From NCBI RefSeq assembly GCF_020216025.1, contig NZ_JAIWNC010000037.1, forward strand, positions 48,799 to 112,798: a DNA stretch of 64,000 bases. The letters are read 5' to 3'. The stretch's first letter is position 1; each line of letters opens with the position of its first letter. Origin of the DNA: Jidongwangia harbinensis. Lineage in GTDB: Bacteria > Actinomycetota > Actinomycetes > Mycobacteriales > Micromonosporaceae. Made by a program: the position numbers and the translations under genes. Shown piece after piece: positions 1 to 12,887 of the stretch. The notes under the pieces were generated by a model. The model was not told the origin of the DNA. It saw only the letters and a program-made list of their open reading frames with translations, and ran no database searches.

Positions 1-166
1 TGTTCGCCGGCTCGCTCGTCGGCGGTGCCGAGGGCGGCTCGGACGGCACCGCCACGGAAACCACGGGGGAGGGCGGCGGGTCGGCCGGTTCGGCATCGTC
101 ACCGCAGGCGGCGGCGGACATCAGCACGGGTACGAGGACGAGCAGTCGTAGATCGATGCGGGGCAT
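1..166 (-). CDS. Putative lipoprotein (3' end outside window)
   Basis: Only the first 55 residues are in the window; the gene runs off the left edge. The N-terminus has a short positive stretch (MPRIDLR), a hydrophobic segment and a lipobox-like SAAAC followed by GDD, which is the usual pattern of an actinobacterial lipoprotein signal peptide with the modified Cys at residue 21. The mature part that is visible is Pro/Ser/Glu-rich and looks like a disordered linker. No catalytic domain is visible, so no function can be given. A purine-rich AGGATG precedes the ATG. Confidence 0.6.
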   Translation of the reverse strand, partial: MPRIDLRLLVLVPVLMSAAACGDDAEPADPPPSPVVSVAVPSEPPSAPPTSEPAN

Positions 167-236
167 CCCGACATCCTGCTCACCCGGCGCAAGCCGCTCA
201 ACCCCGGGGTCCTGGCGGTCCGGCGGCGGGCGACCG

Positions 237-282
237 TCTTGTCCAAGGTCTTTTTGGTGCCATCTCCGCATACCGGACAAGA
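237..282. promoter_or_regulatory. 8-bp perfect inverted repeat upstream of the lipoprotein gene
   Basis: TCTTGTCC (237-244) and GGACAAGA (275-282) are perfect inverted copies 30 bases apart, in the 187-bp gap between the glycerophosphodiesterase stop and the lipoprotein start. It could be a regulator site or a hairpin. No binding protein is identified. Confidence 0.3.
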
Positions 283-353
283 TGCTGCCGCCGGAGCCGA
301 CCCGGTGGTGAGGCGTGACGACGCCGGGGCGCTCCGGTGGAACCCCCGCGCGG

Positions 354-1445
354 TCAGACCCGGGCCAGCTCCCGGGCCAGCACGCCGACGTCCGGCTGGT
401 CGGTGAACAACCCGTCCACGCCGGCCCGCAGGAACACGATCTGCTCGTCCAGCGCCCGGCCGTACCCGGCCGCCTCGGTGCCCACCCGGTAGTCGGCCGG
501 CAGGAACTGGTTCTCCGCCCGGAACGTGTACGGGATGACCTGCAGCCCGGCACCGTGCGCGCGGCCCACCAGGCCGGTCGGCTCACCCAGCGTGCCGTCC
601 GGGTTGCGGGCCACCACCTGGTTCTTCTCCGGGCCGAGCGCGTCGACGTACCCGGACAGCTCGCGCAGACCGGCCGGGGTCAGGTACTCGGCGTACGTCC
701 GCGGGTCCCCGAACGGCCCGCCCGAGCCGCCGGTGAGGAACACCAGCGGCACCCGCAGCCGATGGTCGCGCCGCAGGCCGCGCAGGTTGACCGCCTCGAA
801 CGACTGCACGAACACCTTGGCGCCGGGCCGGTCCAGCCCGTGCCGCCGCAGCGCGCGCACCAGCGGGGTCTCCAGATCCAGGCCCAGGCCCCGGAAGTAC
901 GTGGGGTGCTTCGTCTCCGGGAACACGCCGATGTCCCGGCCCAGTTCCCGGGACAGCCGGGCCCGCAGCTGCAGCACCTCGGTCAGCGTGGGCACCTCGA
1001 ACAGCCCGTCGTACAGCGTGTTGTGCGGTCGCAGCTGCGGGATCCGCTCGACCGCGCGCAGCGTCTTCAGCTCGGCCAGCGTGAAGTCGTGGGTGAACCA
1101 TCCGGTGGTGGACACCCCGTCGATCACCACGGTCCGCCGCCGGGAGGCGAACTCCGGCCGCGCGGACACGTCGGTCGTGCCGCCGATCTCCGGCTCGTGC
1201 CGCGCCACCAGCACCCGGTCCTTCGTGCTGACCAGGTCCGGCTCGATGTAGTCGGCACCCATCCGGGCGGCCAGCTCGTACGCGGCCAGGGTGTGCTCCG
1301 GCCGGTAACCGGACGCGCCCCGGTGCCCGACCACCAGCGTGCGCCTGGCGGGCCGGGCGGACGCCACGGCCGGCGCGGCGGAAGCGACGAGCGGGGCGCC
1401 GGCGGCCAGCGTCCCCCAGCGCAGCACCTGACGGCGGTCTGCCAC
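354..1445 (-). CDS. Secreted glycerophosphodiester phosphodiesterase (GlpQ-like)
   Basis: 363 residues. It hydrolyses glycerophosphodiesters to glycerol-3-phosphate and an alcohol, probably outside the cytoplasmic membrane. The GTG at 1445 is chosen because GGAGAA lies just upstream and the protein then opens with ADRRQVLRWG, a twin-arginine-type export signal followed by an Ala-rich hydrophobic stretch. The catalytic GDPD signature is present: VVGHRGASGYRPEHT, then YIEPDLV with the metal-binding Glu/Asp pair, then ARHEPEI with the second His. PETKHP and the C-terminal DGLFTDQP also match the TIM-barrel family. A longer frame reaches 1601, but its extra 52 residues are Arg-rich and have no homologous look. 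The gene stands alone. Confidence 0.9.
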   Translation of the reverse strand: MADRRQVLRWGTLAAGAPLVASAAPAVASARPARRTLVVGHRGASGYRPEHTLAAYELAARMGADYIEPDLVSTKDRVLVARHEPEIGGTTDVSARPEFASRRRTVVIDGVSTTGWFTHDFTLAELKTLRAVERIPQLRPHNTLYDGLFEVPTLTEVLQLRARLSRELGRDIGVFPETKHPTYFRGLGLDLETPLVRALRRHGLDRPGAKVFVQSFEAVNLRGLRRDHRLRVPLVFLTGGSGGPFGDPRTYAEYLTPAGLRELSGYVDALGPEKNQVVARNPDGTLGEPTGLVGRAHGAGLQVIPYTFRAENQFLPADYRVGTEAAGYGRALDEQIVFLRAGVDGLFTDQPDVGVLARELARV

Positions 1446-1687
1446 GGGTTCTCCACGGGACGAGCGGGCGACCGTCGCCGCGCCTCCCGACGGCCAGTCG
1501 ACGTGATCAAGTCGTCCACCAGGCGAAGCCGACGTAGCGGCCCGGCGAAATCGCCTGGTCCACGCGGCGGTCGTTTGCCGCCGGAAAGTACCTCCGGCCA
1601 CCCGTTCATCCGTTGAGGCAAGAAGACCGTAAACATTACTGTGGATATCCGAGCGCTCACCGTGAGCGGCCTTCGTGGGGTGACACC

Positions 1688-2283
1688 TTGGGACTCTTCC
1701 CGCGCCGCGCCCGACCGCAGCGACCGGTCGACCGGTACGGCCACAAGCCCGGCGCCCGCCCGGGTGGCTCGCACGAGCCGCTGTTCGACCCGGTTCGCCG
1801 AATGAGCACCGACCCGGCCGGCGTGCCGATCGAGCCGCCGGCCCGGCCCGGCGATCCCACCGAGCTGCTGGGCCGCAGCGTGCTCGCCGCCCGCACCCAG
1901 CAGCTCCTCCGCACGTACGGGCTGGTGCCGCGGGCCGGGCTGTCCCGCTCGTACTCGGCGCGGGACCGCGGCCTGGAGATCGCCGCCGACGCCCACGGCA
2001 CGGTCACCGCGGTCTTCCTGCACTTCCACGGCGACGACGGCTTCGCGTCCTACCGCGGCGAGATCCCGGGCGGGGCCGGCCGGCTGTCCCGGCGTTCGGC
2101 GTTGTGGGCGGAGCTGGGCCGGCCGGGCGAGAGCGGGGAGGCCTACCGGGAGAAGTTCCTCGGCGACTTCGGCCCGTGGGACCGGTGGACGTTGCCGGGC
2201 TGCACGCTGCACGCCCAGTACGGGCTGGACGGCGAGCGGCTGCACCGGATCACGCTGACCCCGCCGCCCGGCAACGCCGCCGC

Positions 2284-2287
<4 letters not shown>
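1688..2287 (+). CDS. Hypothetical protein
   Basis: About 199 residues from a TTG start preceded by GGGGTG; an ATG at 1802 is the alternative. The C-terminal 130 residues look like a small alpha/beta domain with WDRWTLPGCTLHAQYG near the end, which recalls small actinobacterial proteins that sit beside secreted-toxin immunity genes. I cannot assign a family. Its stop overlaps the glycyl-tRNA synthetase stop by 4 bases in a tail-to-tail arrangement (TAG/CTA). No signal peptide or membrane segment is seen. Coding status is supported by GC-rich third positions and lack of alternatives on the other strand. Confidence 0.6.
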
Positions 2288-5226
<2,939 letters not shown>

Positions 5227-5247
5227 GGAAGGGAAGTCTATGGCCGG

Positions 5248-6753
5248 TCAGCGCGCCGGTTGCACACCGCCACCCTGACGCTTCGCCCGGTACATCGCCG
5301 CGTCCGCGCCGCGCATCAGCGACGCCACGTCGTCGGCGTGGTCCGGGAACATCGCGACGCCGATGCTGGCGCCGACCTCCACCTTTCCGCCCTCGATCAG
5401 GTAGGGGTCGCGCAGCCGCTCGTGCAGCCGGTCCGCGATCGCCGCCGCCCGCTGCGGGTCCGGGTCGCGCAGCAGAATGGCGAACTCGTCGCCGCCCAGC
5501 CGGGCCACCAGGTCGTTCGACCGCAGCGTGCCGATCAGGCGGCGGCCCACCGCGTGCAGCAGCGCGTCGCCGACGTGGTGCCCGCGGGTGTCGTTGACCT
5601 GCTTGAACCCGTTCAGGTCGAGCAGCAGCAGCGCCATCCGGCGACCGGACGAGCCGGCCTCGGCGATCGCCTCCTCCGCCGTCTCCAGCAGGTGCGAGCG
5701 GTTCGGCAGTCCGGTCAGCGCGTCGTGGAACGCCTGCCGGGTCAGCTCGGCCATGTGCGCCTGCTCGGCCTGGCGCATCCGGGCGCTGTCCACGATCAGT
5801 GCGCCCTCGACGGCGAGCTGGGCGGCGAGCACCCGGTCGTGGCTGCTCCATTCCCGGCTCCGGCTGTCTCCGCACATCACCATGCCGACCGGGCCGTGCG
5901 CGGACATCAACGGCATCGCGATGTACGACCGCAGCCCCATCGTCTCGACGAACCCGCCGTCGCGTACCGGCGTGGACAGCACGTCCTCGACCAGCATCGG
6001 CCCGCCGGCCTCGATCGCCGCCCGCCACACCGGCGAGTCCGCGGCGACCTTGCCGACCAGGTTGCGGCCGAGCTTCTCGTCCAGTCCGGCGCCGATGTTG
6101 CCGCCGAACGCGTGCATGATCCGCCCGTCCGCGTCGACCAGGTGCATCGCGGCGTGTTCGGTGCGGAACGCCTCGGCGACCGCGGTGGCCAGCAGCCGGC
6201 CGGCCGCCTCCACGCTGGTCGCGACCGTACCCTCCTCGAAGAGCTTGCGGATGGTGGCGGTGGAGTGCGTGATGAACTGGCGCTGCCGCTCCGCGGCCAG
6301 CGACTGCAGCGTGGTGGCGAAGTGCAGGCCGACCGCGGCTACCACGTCCGGGCGGAGCACGTCCGGCCCGAGACCGGCCAGCAGGAGTACGCCGACGGTC
6401 TGCCCGCCGACCCGCAACCGGACCGCGATGCGGGTGCCGTCGCTGACCGGGGGCCCGCCGGCCGGGACCCGGAACACCTTTCCGGCCAGCATCATGTCGT
6501 CGCGGGTGTGCGCCGGCCCGGCCAGGCGGGTCAGCGTGCCGTCCTCCGGCGCCAGCGTGAACACGGTCACGGTGCTCAGCCCCAGCGTGCCCAGGTACTG
6601 GTGGACGACGCCGACCAGATGGTCGACCGAGGCGATGTCCCGGGTCATGAAGGACACCAGCTCCACCAGGAGCGCGGCCTGCGGATCGTGGGCAGGGTCG
6701 GGTTCCGGTGCCAGAATGGCACCGGCCGGACGCACCTCGCTCCCCACCGTCAC
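5248..6753 (-). CDS. Diguanylate cyclase with GAF sensor domains
   Basis: 501 residues, predicted cytoplasmic (no membrane segment). Residues about 25-150 and 165-325 form two GAF-like sensor domains. A GGDEF domain follows from about 340 (FHDALTGLPNRSHLLE) to 495. The active-site signature GGDEF is intact at 420-424, and the product-inhibition I-site RxxD is present as RSND at 411-414, exactly five residues before it. The protein should therefore make cyclic di-GMP and be feedback-inhibited. There is no EAL domain. In filamentous actinobacteria c-di-GMP controls development through BldD. The GTG start is only weakly supported by AGGAAC. It is divergent from the UDP-glucose dehydrogenase gene across 111 bp. 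Confidence 0.93.
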   Translation of the reverse strand: MTVGSEVRPAGAILAPEPDPAHDPQAALLVELVSFMTRDIASVDHLVGVVHQYLGTLGLSTVTVFTLAPEDGTLTRLAGPAHTRDDMMLAGKVFRVPAGGPPVSDGTRIAVRLRVGGQTVGVLLLAGLGPDVLRPDVVAAVGLHFATTLQSLAAERQRQFITHSTATIRKLFEEGTVATSVEAAGRLLATAVAEAFRTEHAAMHLVDADGRIMHAFGGNIGAGLDEKLGRNLVGKVAADSPVWRAAIEAGGPMLVEDVLSTPVRDGGFVETMGLRSYIAMPLMSAHGPVGMVMCGDSRSREWSSHDRVLAAQLAVEGALIVDSARMRQAEQAHMAELTRQAFHDALTGLPNRSHLLETAEEAIAEAGSSGRRMALLLLDLNGFKQVNDTRGHHVGDALLHAVGRRLIGTLRSNDLVARLGGDEFAILLRDPDPQRAAAIADRLHERLRDPYLIEGGKVEVGASIGVAMFPDHADDVASLMRGADAAMYRAKRQGGGVQPAR

Positions 6754-6864
6754 GTTCCTGATGTTCGGCAGCTACGGCCGCCGGTTGAGGGCTCCGGCCC
6801 GGCCAACCCCCGCGCCCTCGTGGGCTACCGTGTCCCGCGAAGAGGCGGAAAGGGGACCCCCAGG

Positions 6865-8218
<1,354 letters not shown>

Positions 8219-8229
<11 letters not shown>

Positions 8230-8593
8230 GGTGCGGACGGCGGCGTGCGCGCGGCCGTCCGCCGTCTTCCGCGGTGCCGTCTTCCGCGGTGCTGTCTTCC
8301 GCGGTGCTGTCTTCCGCGGTGCTGTCTTCCGCGGTGCTGTCTTCCGCGGTGCTGTCTTCCGCGGTGCTGTCTTCCGCGGCGTGCAGTCTGCTGCCGTCCG
8401 CTCGCGGCGTCTCATCACTCGCCGCCCTGCCCGCCGGCCGTCCGCCTTCTCGCCTTCCGTCGGCCGCCTTCCCGTCGGCCGCAGGCTCGCCGGCCTTCTT
8501 TCCATCGGCCGCGGCCTCGCCGGCCGGGACGTCTCCGCCGATCTTCAGCTGCGCTGTCTGGATTGTCTGTTTGATGCGACTTTATTCCGCCAT
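8219..8593 (-). pseudogene. Broken small ORF with (EDSTA)n repeat tail
   Basis: Read from the ATG at 8593 the frame gives MAE, then a TAA stop (8582-8584), and then stays open for 120 codons to a TAG at 8219-8221 that overlaps the end of the UDP-glucose dehydrogenase gene. The open part begins SRIKQTIQTAQLKIGGDV, continues as an Ala/Asp/Gly/Lys-rich stretch, then runs through eight copies of EDSTA encoded by the 15-bp repeat, and ends in an Arg-rich tail. About three quarters of its third positions are G or C and first positions favour G/A, as in real genes here. No ATG, GTG or TTG occurs in the open part. It is either a gene inactivated by a nonsense change at codon 4 or one using a non-standard start. 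Function unknown. Confidence 0.4.
8264..8383. repeat. 15-bp tandem repeat, 8 copies (VNTR)
   Basis: The unit GTCTTCCGCGGTGCT is repeated head to tail eight times without gaps; copies 2-7 are identical, and the first and last differ only at their ends. A 15-bp period keeps any overlapping reading frame open. On the minus strand it reads STAED in the frame of the broken ORF at 8219-8593. Exact copies suggest recent slippage or expansion. Confidence 0.95.
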
Positions 8594-8639
8594 GACTCCA
8601 AGCTTGGCGGGCCGAGGGCCGGGAAGGCGTGCCGAGGGC

Positions 8640-9000
8640 GTCGTTGTGGTTCGGCCGGCGTCGGGTGCGTGTGGTTTCCGGGTGCGGCGCGCGCCCCGTC
8701 TCAACACGCGTGCTCGGTCGATCGGGTTGTGTGGTTTTCAGGCGCGGATGGAGCCCTTCCTCGACACGCTGGGCGAGGGTGGAGGGGGTGTGTGGTTTTC
8801 GGGTGCGGAGGGGGCCCTTTCTCGACACGCCGGGACAGGGTGGAGGGGGCGTGTCGAGTTAGGGCGCGGAGCGACCCCTTTCTCTGCGCGCGGTGGAAGG
8901 GCGGCGGTGGTGTGTCGAGTTTCGGCCGCGGAGCAGGCCGTTTGTCTACACGTCGTGCCGGGGTTGAGGGCGCGGAGCGGGTCGTTCGTCCACATGCCGT
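8640..9000. repeat. Degenerate ~61-bp tandem repeat, about 6 copies
   Basis: Copies begin at about 8669, 8729, 8790, 8851 and 8912, with a truncated one from about 8960 and a trace before 8669. Each starts with GTGTGGTTTTC or GTGTCGAGTTT, continues with a G/C-rich core containing GCGGAG, then TCGACACG and a GGTGGAGGG-type end. The spacing of 60-61 bp is regular although the sequence has drifted. Short open frames on both strands cross it, but none has a start with a ribosome site or a convincing protein, so I read it as non-coding. Confidence 0.85.
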
Positions 9001-9169
9001 TGCGGACCGGTCGTTCGCGGGGCCGCCGGATCGAGGTGGCGTCGAACAACGCCACACCACGCCGACGAATCGGGCACCACGGCTCCAGAATCGACGATGT
9101 GGGGCCCTGAGGGCGGTGGGGGTCCATGTTGGAAAGTGTCCAAGGATTGACGATCTTTGCGAGGAAACC

Positions 9170-9198
9170 TTGACGTTACCTGCGCAACGTTGTTGAAA
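9170..9198 (+). promoter_or_regulatory. Candidate promoter/operator upstream of GH2 gene
   Basis: TTGACG at 9170-9175 is a good -35 element, but the hexamer 17 bases on (TTGAAA, 9193-9198) is a weak -10. Within it ACGTT (9173-9177) and AACGT (9186-9190) form an inverted repeat with an 8-base spacer that a repressor could use. Another TTGACG lies at 9147-9152. The leader to the ATG would be about 110 bases. Confidence 0.3.
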
Positions 9199-9313
9199 TG
9201 TGTTGGCTCATGGCGGTCCGCGAGCGGTCACGGTCGGTCCGGTGTGGATTGCCCGAGTGCTGTGGGTGCTGTTCGCGGCACCTGACTCTTCCGCTCCGAA
9301 GGGACGTTCGCGC

Positions 9314-11836
9314 ATGACCACACCCGGTTCACGAACCAGGCGGGCGCTCAGTGCGGCCGCCGCGACCCTGCTCGCGGTCGGCCTCGCCGGCCCGGCGGGC
9401 GCTGCGCCGTCGCGCGCCGCCGCCGCACCGACCTGGCAGAAGGGCGTTCCGCCACTGTCCACCCCGTGGACCGACGAGGTGGGTCCGGACAACGCTCTGC
9501 CGGAGTATCCCCGGCCGCAACTCACCCGCGACGCCTGGCAGAACCTCAACGGTGTGTGGGAGTTCGCCCGCGCCGACGTGAACCAGGCGCCCCCGGTCGG
9601 CCGGACGCTGGGCGAGCGCGTGCTGGTGCCGTACCCCATTGAATCCGCTCTTTCCGGCATCCAGCGGCACGAGGACCGGATGTTCTACCGGCGCACGTTC
9701 ACCGTGCCCGCCGCCTGGAAGGTGAAGCAGGGGCAGCGCCTGGTGCTGCACTTCGGCGCGGTCGACTATGACGCCAAGGTGTGGGTGAACGGGGTCCAGG
9801 TCGCCACCCACCGCGGCGGTTACGACGGGTTCGACGTCGACGTCACCGGCGCGCTCAAGGGCAACGGGCCGCAGGAGCTGATCGTCTGGGCCGAGGATCT
9901 CACCGACGCCACCGGGCAGCCGATCGGCAAGCAGCGCCGGCAGAGCGACCGGGGGATCTTCTACCAGGGCAGTTCCGGCATCTGGCGGACGGTGTGGATG
10001 GAGCCGGTGCCGGACGCCCACATCGAGGGTCTGAAGATGACGCCGGACGTCTCGGCCGGCGCGCTCAAGCTCACCGTGCGGGCGAACGGCGCCTCGGGAC
10101 ACACCGTGAAGGCCGTGGCCCGCAACGACAAGGGCGTGGTGGTCGGGCAGGTCACCGGCGCGGCGGGCGCGGAACTCACGCTGCCGGTGCGCAACCCGAA
10201 GCTCTGGTCGCCGGACCGGCCCTACCTGTACGACCTCGAGGTGACGTTGCGCGACCGCGGGACGCTGGTGGACTCGGTCGGGTCGTACTTCGGCCTGCGT
10301 GAGATCGGCAAGAAGGCGGGTGCGGACGGCAAGCTGCGGATCGCGCTGAACGGCGAGATCCTGTTCAACCTGTCCACGCTGGACCAGGGCTTCTGGCCGG
10401 ACGGGCTGAACACCGCACCGACCGACGCGGCGTTGCGGTTCGACCTGGAGGCGCACAAGCGGCTCGGCTTCAACACGGTGCGCAAGCACATCAAGGTGGA
10501 GCCGGACCGCTGGTTCTACTGGGCGGACCGGCTGGGCCTGCTGGTGTGGCAGGACATGCCGTCGGCCAACACCGGGCCGATTCCGGAACAGTGGCGCGGT
10601 CAGTTCGAGGCGGAACTGCACGAGATGGTACGCGAGCACGACAGCTGGACGTCGATCATCGCCTGGGTCCCGTTCAACGAGGGCTGGGGCGAGTGGAGCC
10701 GCGAGGACACCGGCCGGATCGCCGAGGAGGTCCGGGCTCAGGACCCGACCCGGCTGGTCAACGCGCACAGCGGGGTGAACTGCTGCAACTCGCACGGTGA
10801 CTCCGGCAAGGGCGACGTGATCGACTTCCACGAGTACAACCAGGGTGGCCCGGCAGCGCCGGCGCCGGACGCCAACCGGGTGTCGATCGACGGCGAGCAC
10901 GGCGGTTTCGGCCTCGAGGTGCCCAACCACATGTGGTTCGGCGAGGGCCACGGGTACGCCGATCTGCTGCCCAGCTCGGACGCGCTGACCCGCCGGTACG
11001 TGAGCAACGAGCAGGAACTCATCGCCACCGCCCAGCGGTGCGGCATCAGCGGTTCGATCTACACCCAGATCACCGACGTGGAGCACGAGGTCAACGGCTT
11101 CTACACGTACGACCGTCAGGTGGAGAAGATGGACTTCACCAAGGTGCGCAACGTGAACCGGCGGATCATCCGGGAGGCCGACGGCTCGGGCACCGGTCTG
11201 CCGGAGCCGCCGGCCGGTACGCCGGGCCTGGCGGGCGTCGCGGCCTACCCGCTGGACGGCACCACCGAGGACACCGCCGGGAACCGGGACGCCACGCTGG
11301 TCGGCGGGCCGGGCTACGTCGCGGGCCGGACCGGGCAGGGCCTGTCGCTGAACGGTTCGTCGCAGTACGCCGACACCGGCGCCCCGGTGCTGAACACCGC
11401 GTCCGACTACTCCGCCTCGGCGTGGGTGAAGCTGGACGCCGCGGGCGGTGCGTTCCAGACCGTGGTGAGCCAGGACGGCGCCAGCAACAGCGACTTCTTC
11501 CTGCAGTACTCGGGCGCCGACCAGCGCTGGGCGATGAGCTTCGTCGGGGTGCGGGCGCTCGGCCCGGTCAAGCCGGAGCCGAACCGCTGGTACCACCTGG
11601 TCGGCGTGCGTGACTCGGTGAAGGGCGAGCTGCGGCTGTACGTGGACGGCGTGCTGGCCGGCCAGGCGAGCGCCTGCCACCCGCAGGCCGCGGCGACCGG
11701 CAACACGGTGATCGGGCGCGGCAAGTACGGCGGCAACCCGGTGGACTACCTGGACGGCACGGTCGACCAGGTCCACCTGTACGACCGGGCGCTGTCCGCG
11801 ACCGAGATCAAGGCGCTGTACGAGTCCGGCAACTGA
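9314..11836 (+). CDS. Secreted glycoside hydrolase family 2 enzyme with C-terminal LamG-like domain
   Basis: 840 residues. The start ATG follows GAAGGGA, and the protein opens with a Sec signal peptide (RTRR, hydrophobic core, cleavage near AGAAPSRA). Residues about 70-200 form the GH2 sugar-binding jelly roll (NLNGVWEF, VWVNGVQVATHRGGYDGF), followed by the Ig-like domain and the TIM barrel. The acid/base glutamate is E456 in FNEGWGEW. The likely nucleophile glutamate is in IDGEHGGFG. After the barrel, about residues 640-835 form a concanavalin/LamG-type module (GLSLNGSSQYADTG; YVDGVLAG), probably a carbohydrate-binding part. The family includes beta-galactosidases, mannosidases and glucuronidases; the substrate cannot be fixed from sequence. 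No transporter or regulator is adjacent. Confidence 0.88.
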   Translation: MTTPGSRTRRALSAAAATLLAVGLAGPAGAAPSRAAAAPTWQKGVPPLSTPWTDEVGPDNALPEYPRPQLTRDAWQNLNGVWEFARADVNQAPPVGRTLGERVLVPYPIESALSGIQRHEDRMFYRRTFTVPAAWKVKQGQRLVLHFGAVDYDAKVWVNGVQVATHRGGYDGFDVDVTGALKGNGPQELIVWAEDLTDATGQPIGKQRRQSDRGIFYQGSSGIWRTVWMEPVPDAHIEGLKMTPDVSAGALKLTVRANGASGHTVKAVARNDKGVVVGQVTGAAGAELTLPVRNPKLWSPDRPYLYDLEVTLRDRGTLVDSVGSYFGLREIGKKAGADGKLRIALNGEILFNLSTLDQGFWPDGLNTAPTDAALRFDLEAHKRLGFNTVRKHIKVEPDRWFYWADRLGLLVWQDMPSANTGPIPEQWRGQFEAELHEMVREHDSWTSIIAWVPFNEGWGEWSREDTGRIAEEVRAQDPTRLVNAHSGVNCCNSHGDSGKGDVIDFHEYNQGGPAAPAPDANRVSIDGEHGGFGLEVPNHMWFGEGHGYADLLPSSDALTRRYVSNEQELIATAQRCGISGSIYTQITDVEHEVNGFYTYDRQVEKMDFTKVRNVNRRIIREADGSGTGLPEPPAGTPGLAGVAAYPLDGTTEDTAGNRDATLVGGPGYVAGRTGQGLSLNGSSQYADTGAPVLNTASDYSASAWVKLDAAGGAFQTVVSQDGASNSDFFLQYSGADQRWAMSFVGVRALGPVKPEPNRWYHLVGVRDSVKGELRLYVDGVLAGQASACHPQAAATGNTVIGRGKYGGNPVDYLDGTVDQVHLYDRALSATEIKALYESGN

Positions 11837-11865
11837 CGGACGACTAGCGGATCACCGACGCAGCG

Positions 11866-11909
11866 ACGGCCATGCCGGTTACGCGCACGTAGCGTGACGG
11901 CATGGCCGT
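11866..11909 (+). promoter_or_regulatory. Long hairpin enclosing the start codon of the next gene
   Basis: ACGGCCATGCCG (11866-11877) pairs perfectly with CGGCATGGCCGT (11898-11909). Inside it ACGC (11881-11884) pairs with GCGT (11892-11895). The ATG at 11902 lies inside the right arm, and no good ribosome site precedes it. The structure could hide the start from ribosomes, or the DNA palindrome could be a regulator site. It could also stop transcription of the upstream GH2 gene, though no T-run follows. Confidence 0.55.
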
Positions 11910-12867
11910 TCTGCGTATCGCCACGTTCAACCTGGAGAACTTCGACGAGGGACCGGACCTGGCCGGCCGGATCACCATGATGCGCCCGCAGATCGTCCGG
12001 CTGCGTGCCGACATCGCCTGTTTCCAGGAGGTGCACGGCCAGGACCGTCCCGGGGAGCCGCGCGGTCTGCACGCGTTGCGCGCCCTGCTCGCCGGCACCG
12101 GCCTCGGCGCCGCGTCGCTGGTCAGCACGAAACCCAAGGACGACGGGGTGTTCCGCGAGCGCAACCTGGTGGTCGCCACGGGACTGCCGGTGCTGGGCCG
12201 CCGTCAGCTGCGCAACGAGTTGGTGGCCGCGCCGACGTACCGGCGGCTGACCGCGCTGCCGACCGACCCGTTCCCGGTGGAGATCGGCGTGGAGCGGCCG
12301 ATCCTGCACGTCGTGGTGGAGGCGGGCGGCCGGCCGCTGCACCTGATCAACGTGCACCTGAAGTCGAAGATCCCCACGCCGGTGCCGGGTCAGATGGTGG
12401 ACATGTTCACCTGGCGGACCGCGGAGGGGTGGGCGGAGGGCGTCTTCCTGTCGTCGATGAAGCGGATGGCGCAGGCCCTGGAGGTACGCCGGCTGGTGGA
12501 CCAGATCCTGGACGCCGACCCGGAGGCGCGGATCGTGGTGGCCGGCGACTTCAACGCCGCCCCGGACGAGATCCCGGTGCTGGCCATCCGCGGCGACATC
12601 GAGGACACCGGCAACCCGGCGCTGACCGGGCGGGTGCTGGTGCCGATCGAGAACACGGTCCCGTCCAGCAGCCGGTACACGCTGTTCCACCGTGGGCGCG
12701 GCGAGATGCTCGACCACCTGCTGGTGACCCGCAACCTGCTGGCGTACTACCGGGGTTCGGAGATCCACAATGAAGTGCTGCACGACGAGTCCGCGGCGTT
12801 CGCCGACGACCGCAAGTTCCCGGAGTCCGACCACGCTCCGGTGGTCGCGACGTTCGACCTGCCGTAG
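11902..12867 (+). CDS. Endonuclease/exonuclease/phosphatase (EEP) family protein
   Basis: 321 residues, cytoplasmic (no signal peptide). All core motifs of the DNase I-like metal-dependent phosphoesterase fold appear in order: TFNLENF near the N-terminus, CFQEVHG with the metal-binding Glu, NVHLKSK, VVAGDFNAAP with the catalytic Asp/Asn, and the C-terminal SDHAPVV with the catalytic His. Members act on nucleic acids, phosphoinositides or sphingomyelin, so the substrate is open. A run of residues between SSMKRMAQALEVRRLVDQ and DADPEARIV matches the helix that precedes the GDFN strand. The gene starts 65 bases after the GH2 stop and begins inside the hairpin described separately. Confidence 0.85.
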   Translation: MAVLRIATFNLENFDEGPDLAGRITMMRPQIVRLRADIACFQEVHGQDRPGEPRGLHALRALLAGTGLGAASLVSTKPKDDGVFRERNLVVATGLPVLGRRQLRNELVAAPTYRRLTALPTDPFPVEIGVERPILHVVVEAGGRPLHLINVHLKSKIPTPVPGQMVDMFTWRTAEGWAEGVFLSSMKRMAQALEVRRLVDQILDADPEARIVVAGDFNAAPDEIPVLAIRGDIEDTGNPALTGRVLVPIENTVPSSSRYTLFHRGRGEMLDHLLVTRNLLAYYRGSEIHNEVLHDESAAFADDRKFPESDHAPVVATFDLP

Positions 12868-12887
12868 CCGGCCGCTACCGTGAGCGG

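Larger units (their letters stand above)
8594..9313. other. 720-bp intergenic region before the GH2 gene
   Basis: No supported gene. It holds the 61-bp repeats, then an AT-richer stretch (9120-9210) that probably carries the promoter of the GH2 gene. The open frames that span the repeats are low-complexity and mutually overlapping. Confidence 0.6.

Noticed and set aside
8264..8383. CRISPR array
   Set aside because: The 15-bp units abut with no spacers, and no cas genes are present.
8415..9143. Several short Arg/Pro/His-rich frames on both strands over the 61-bp repeats
   Set aside because: They follow the repeat period, overlap each other, and none has a ribosome site.
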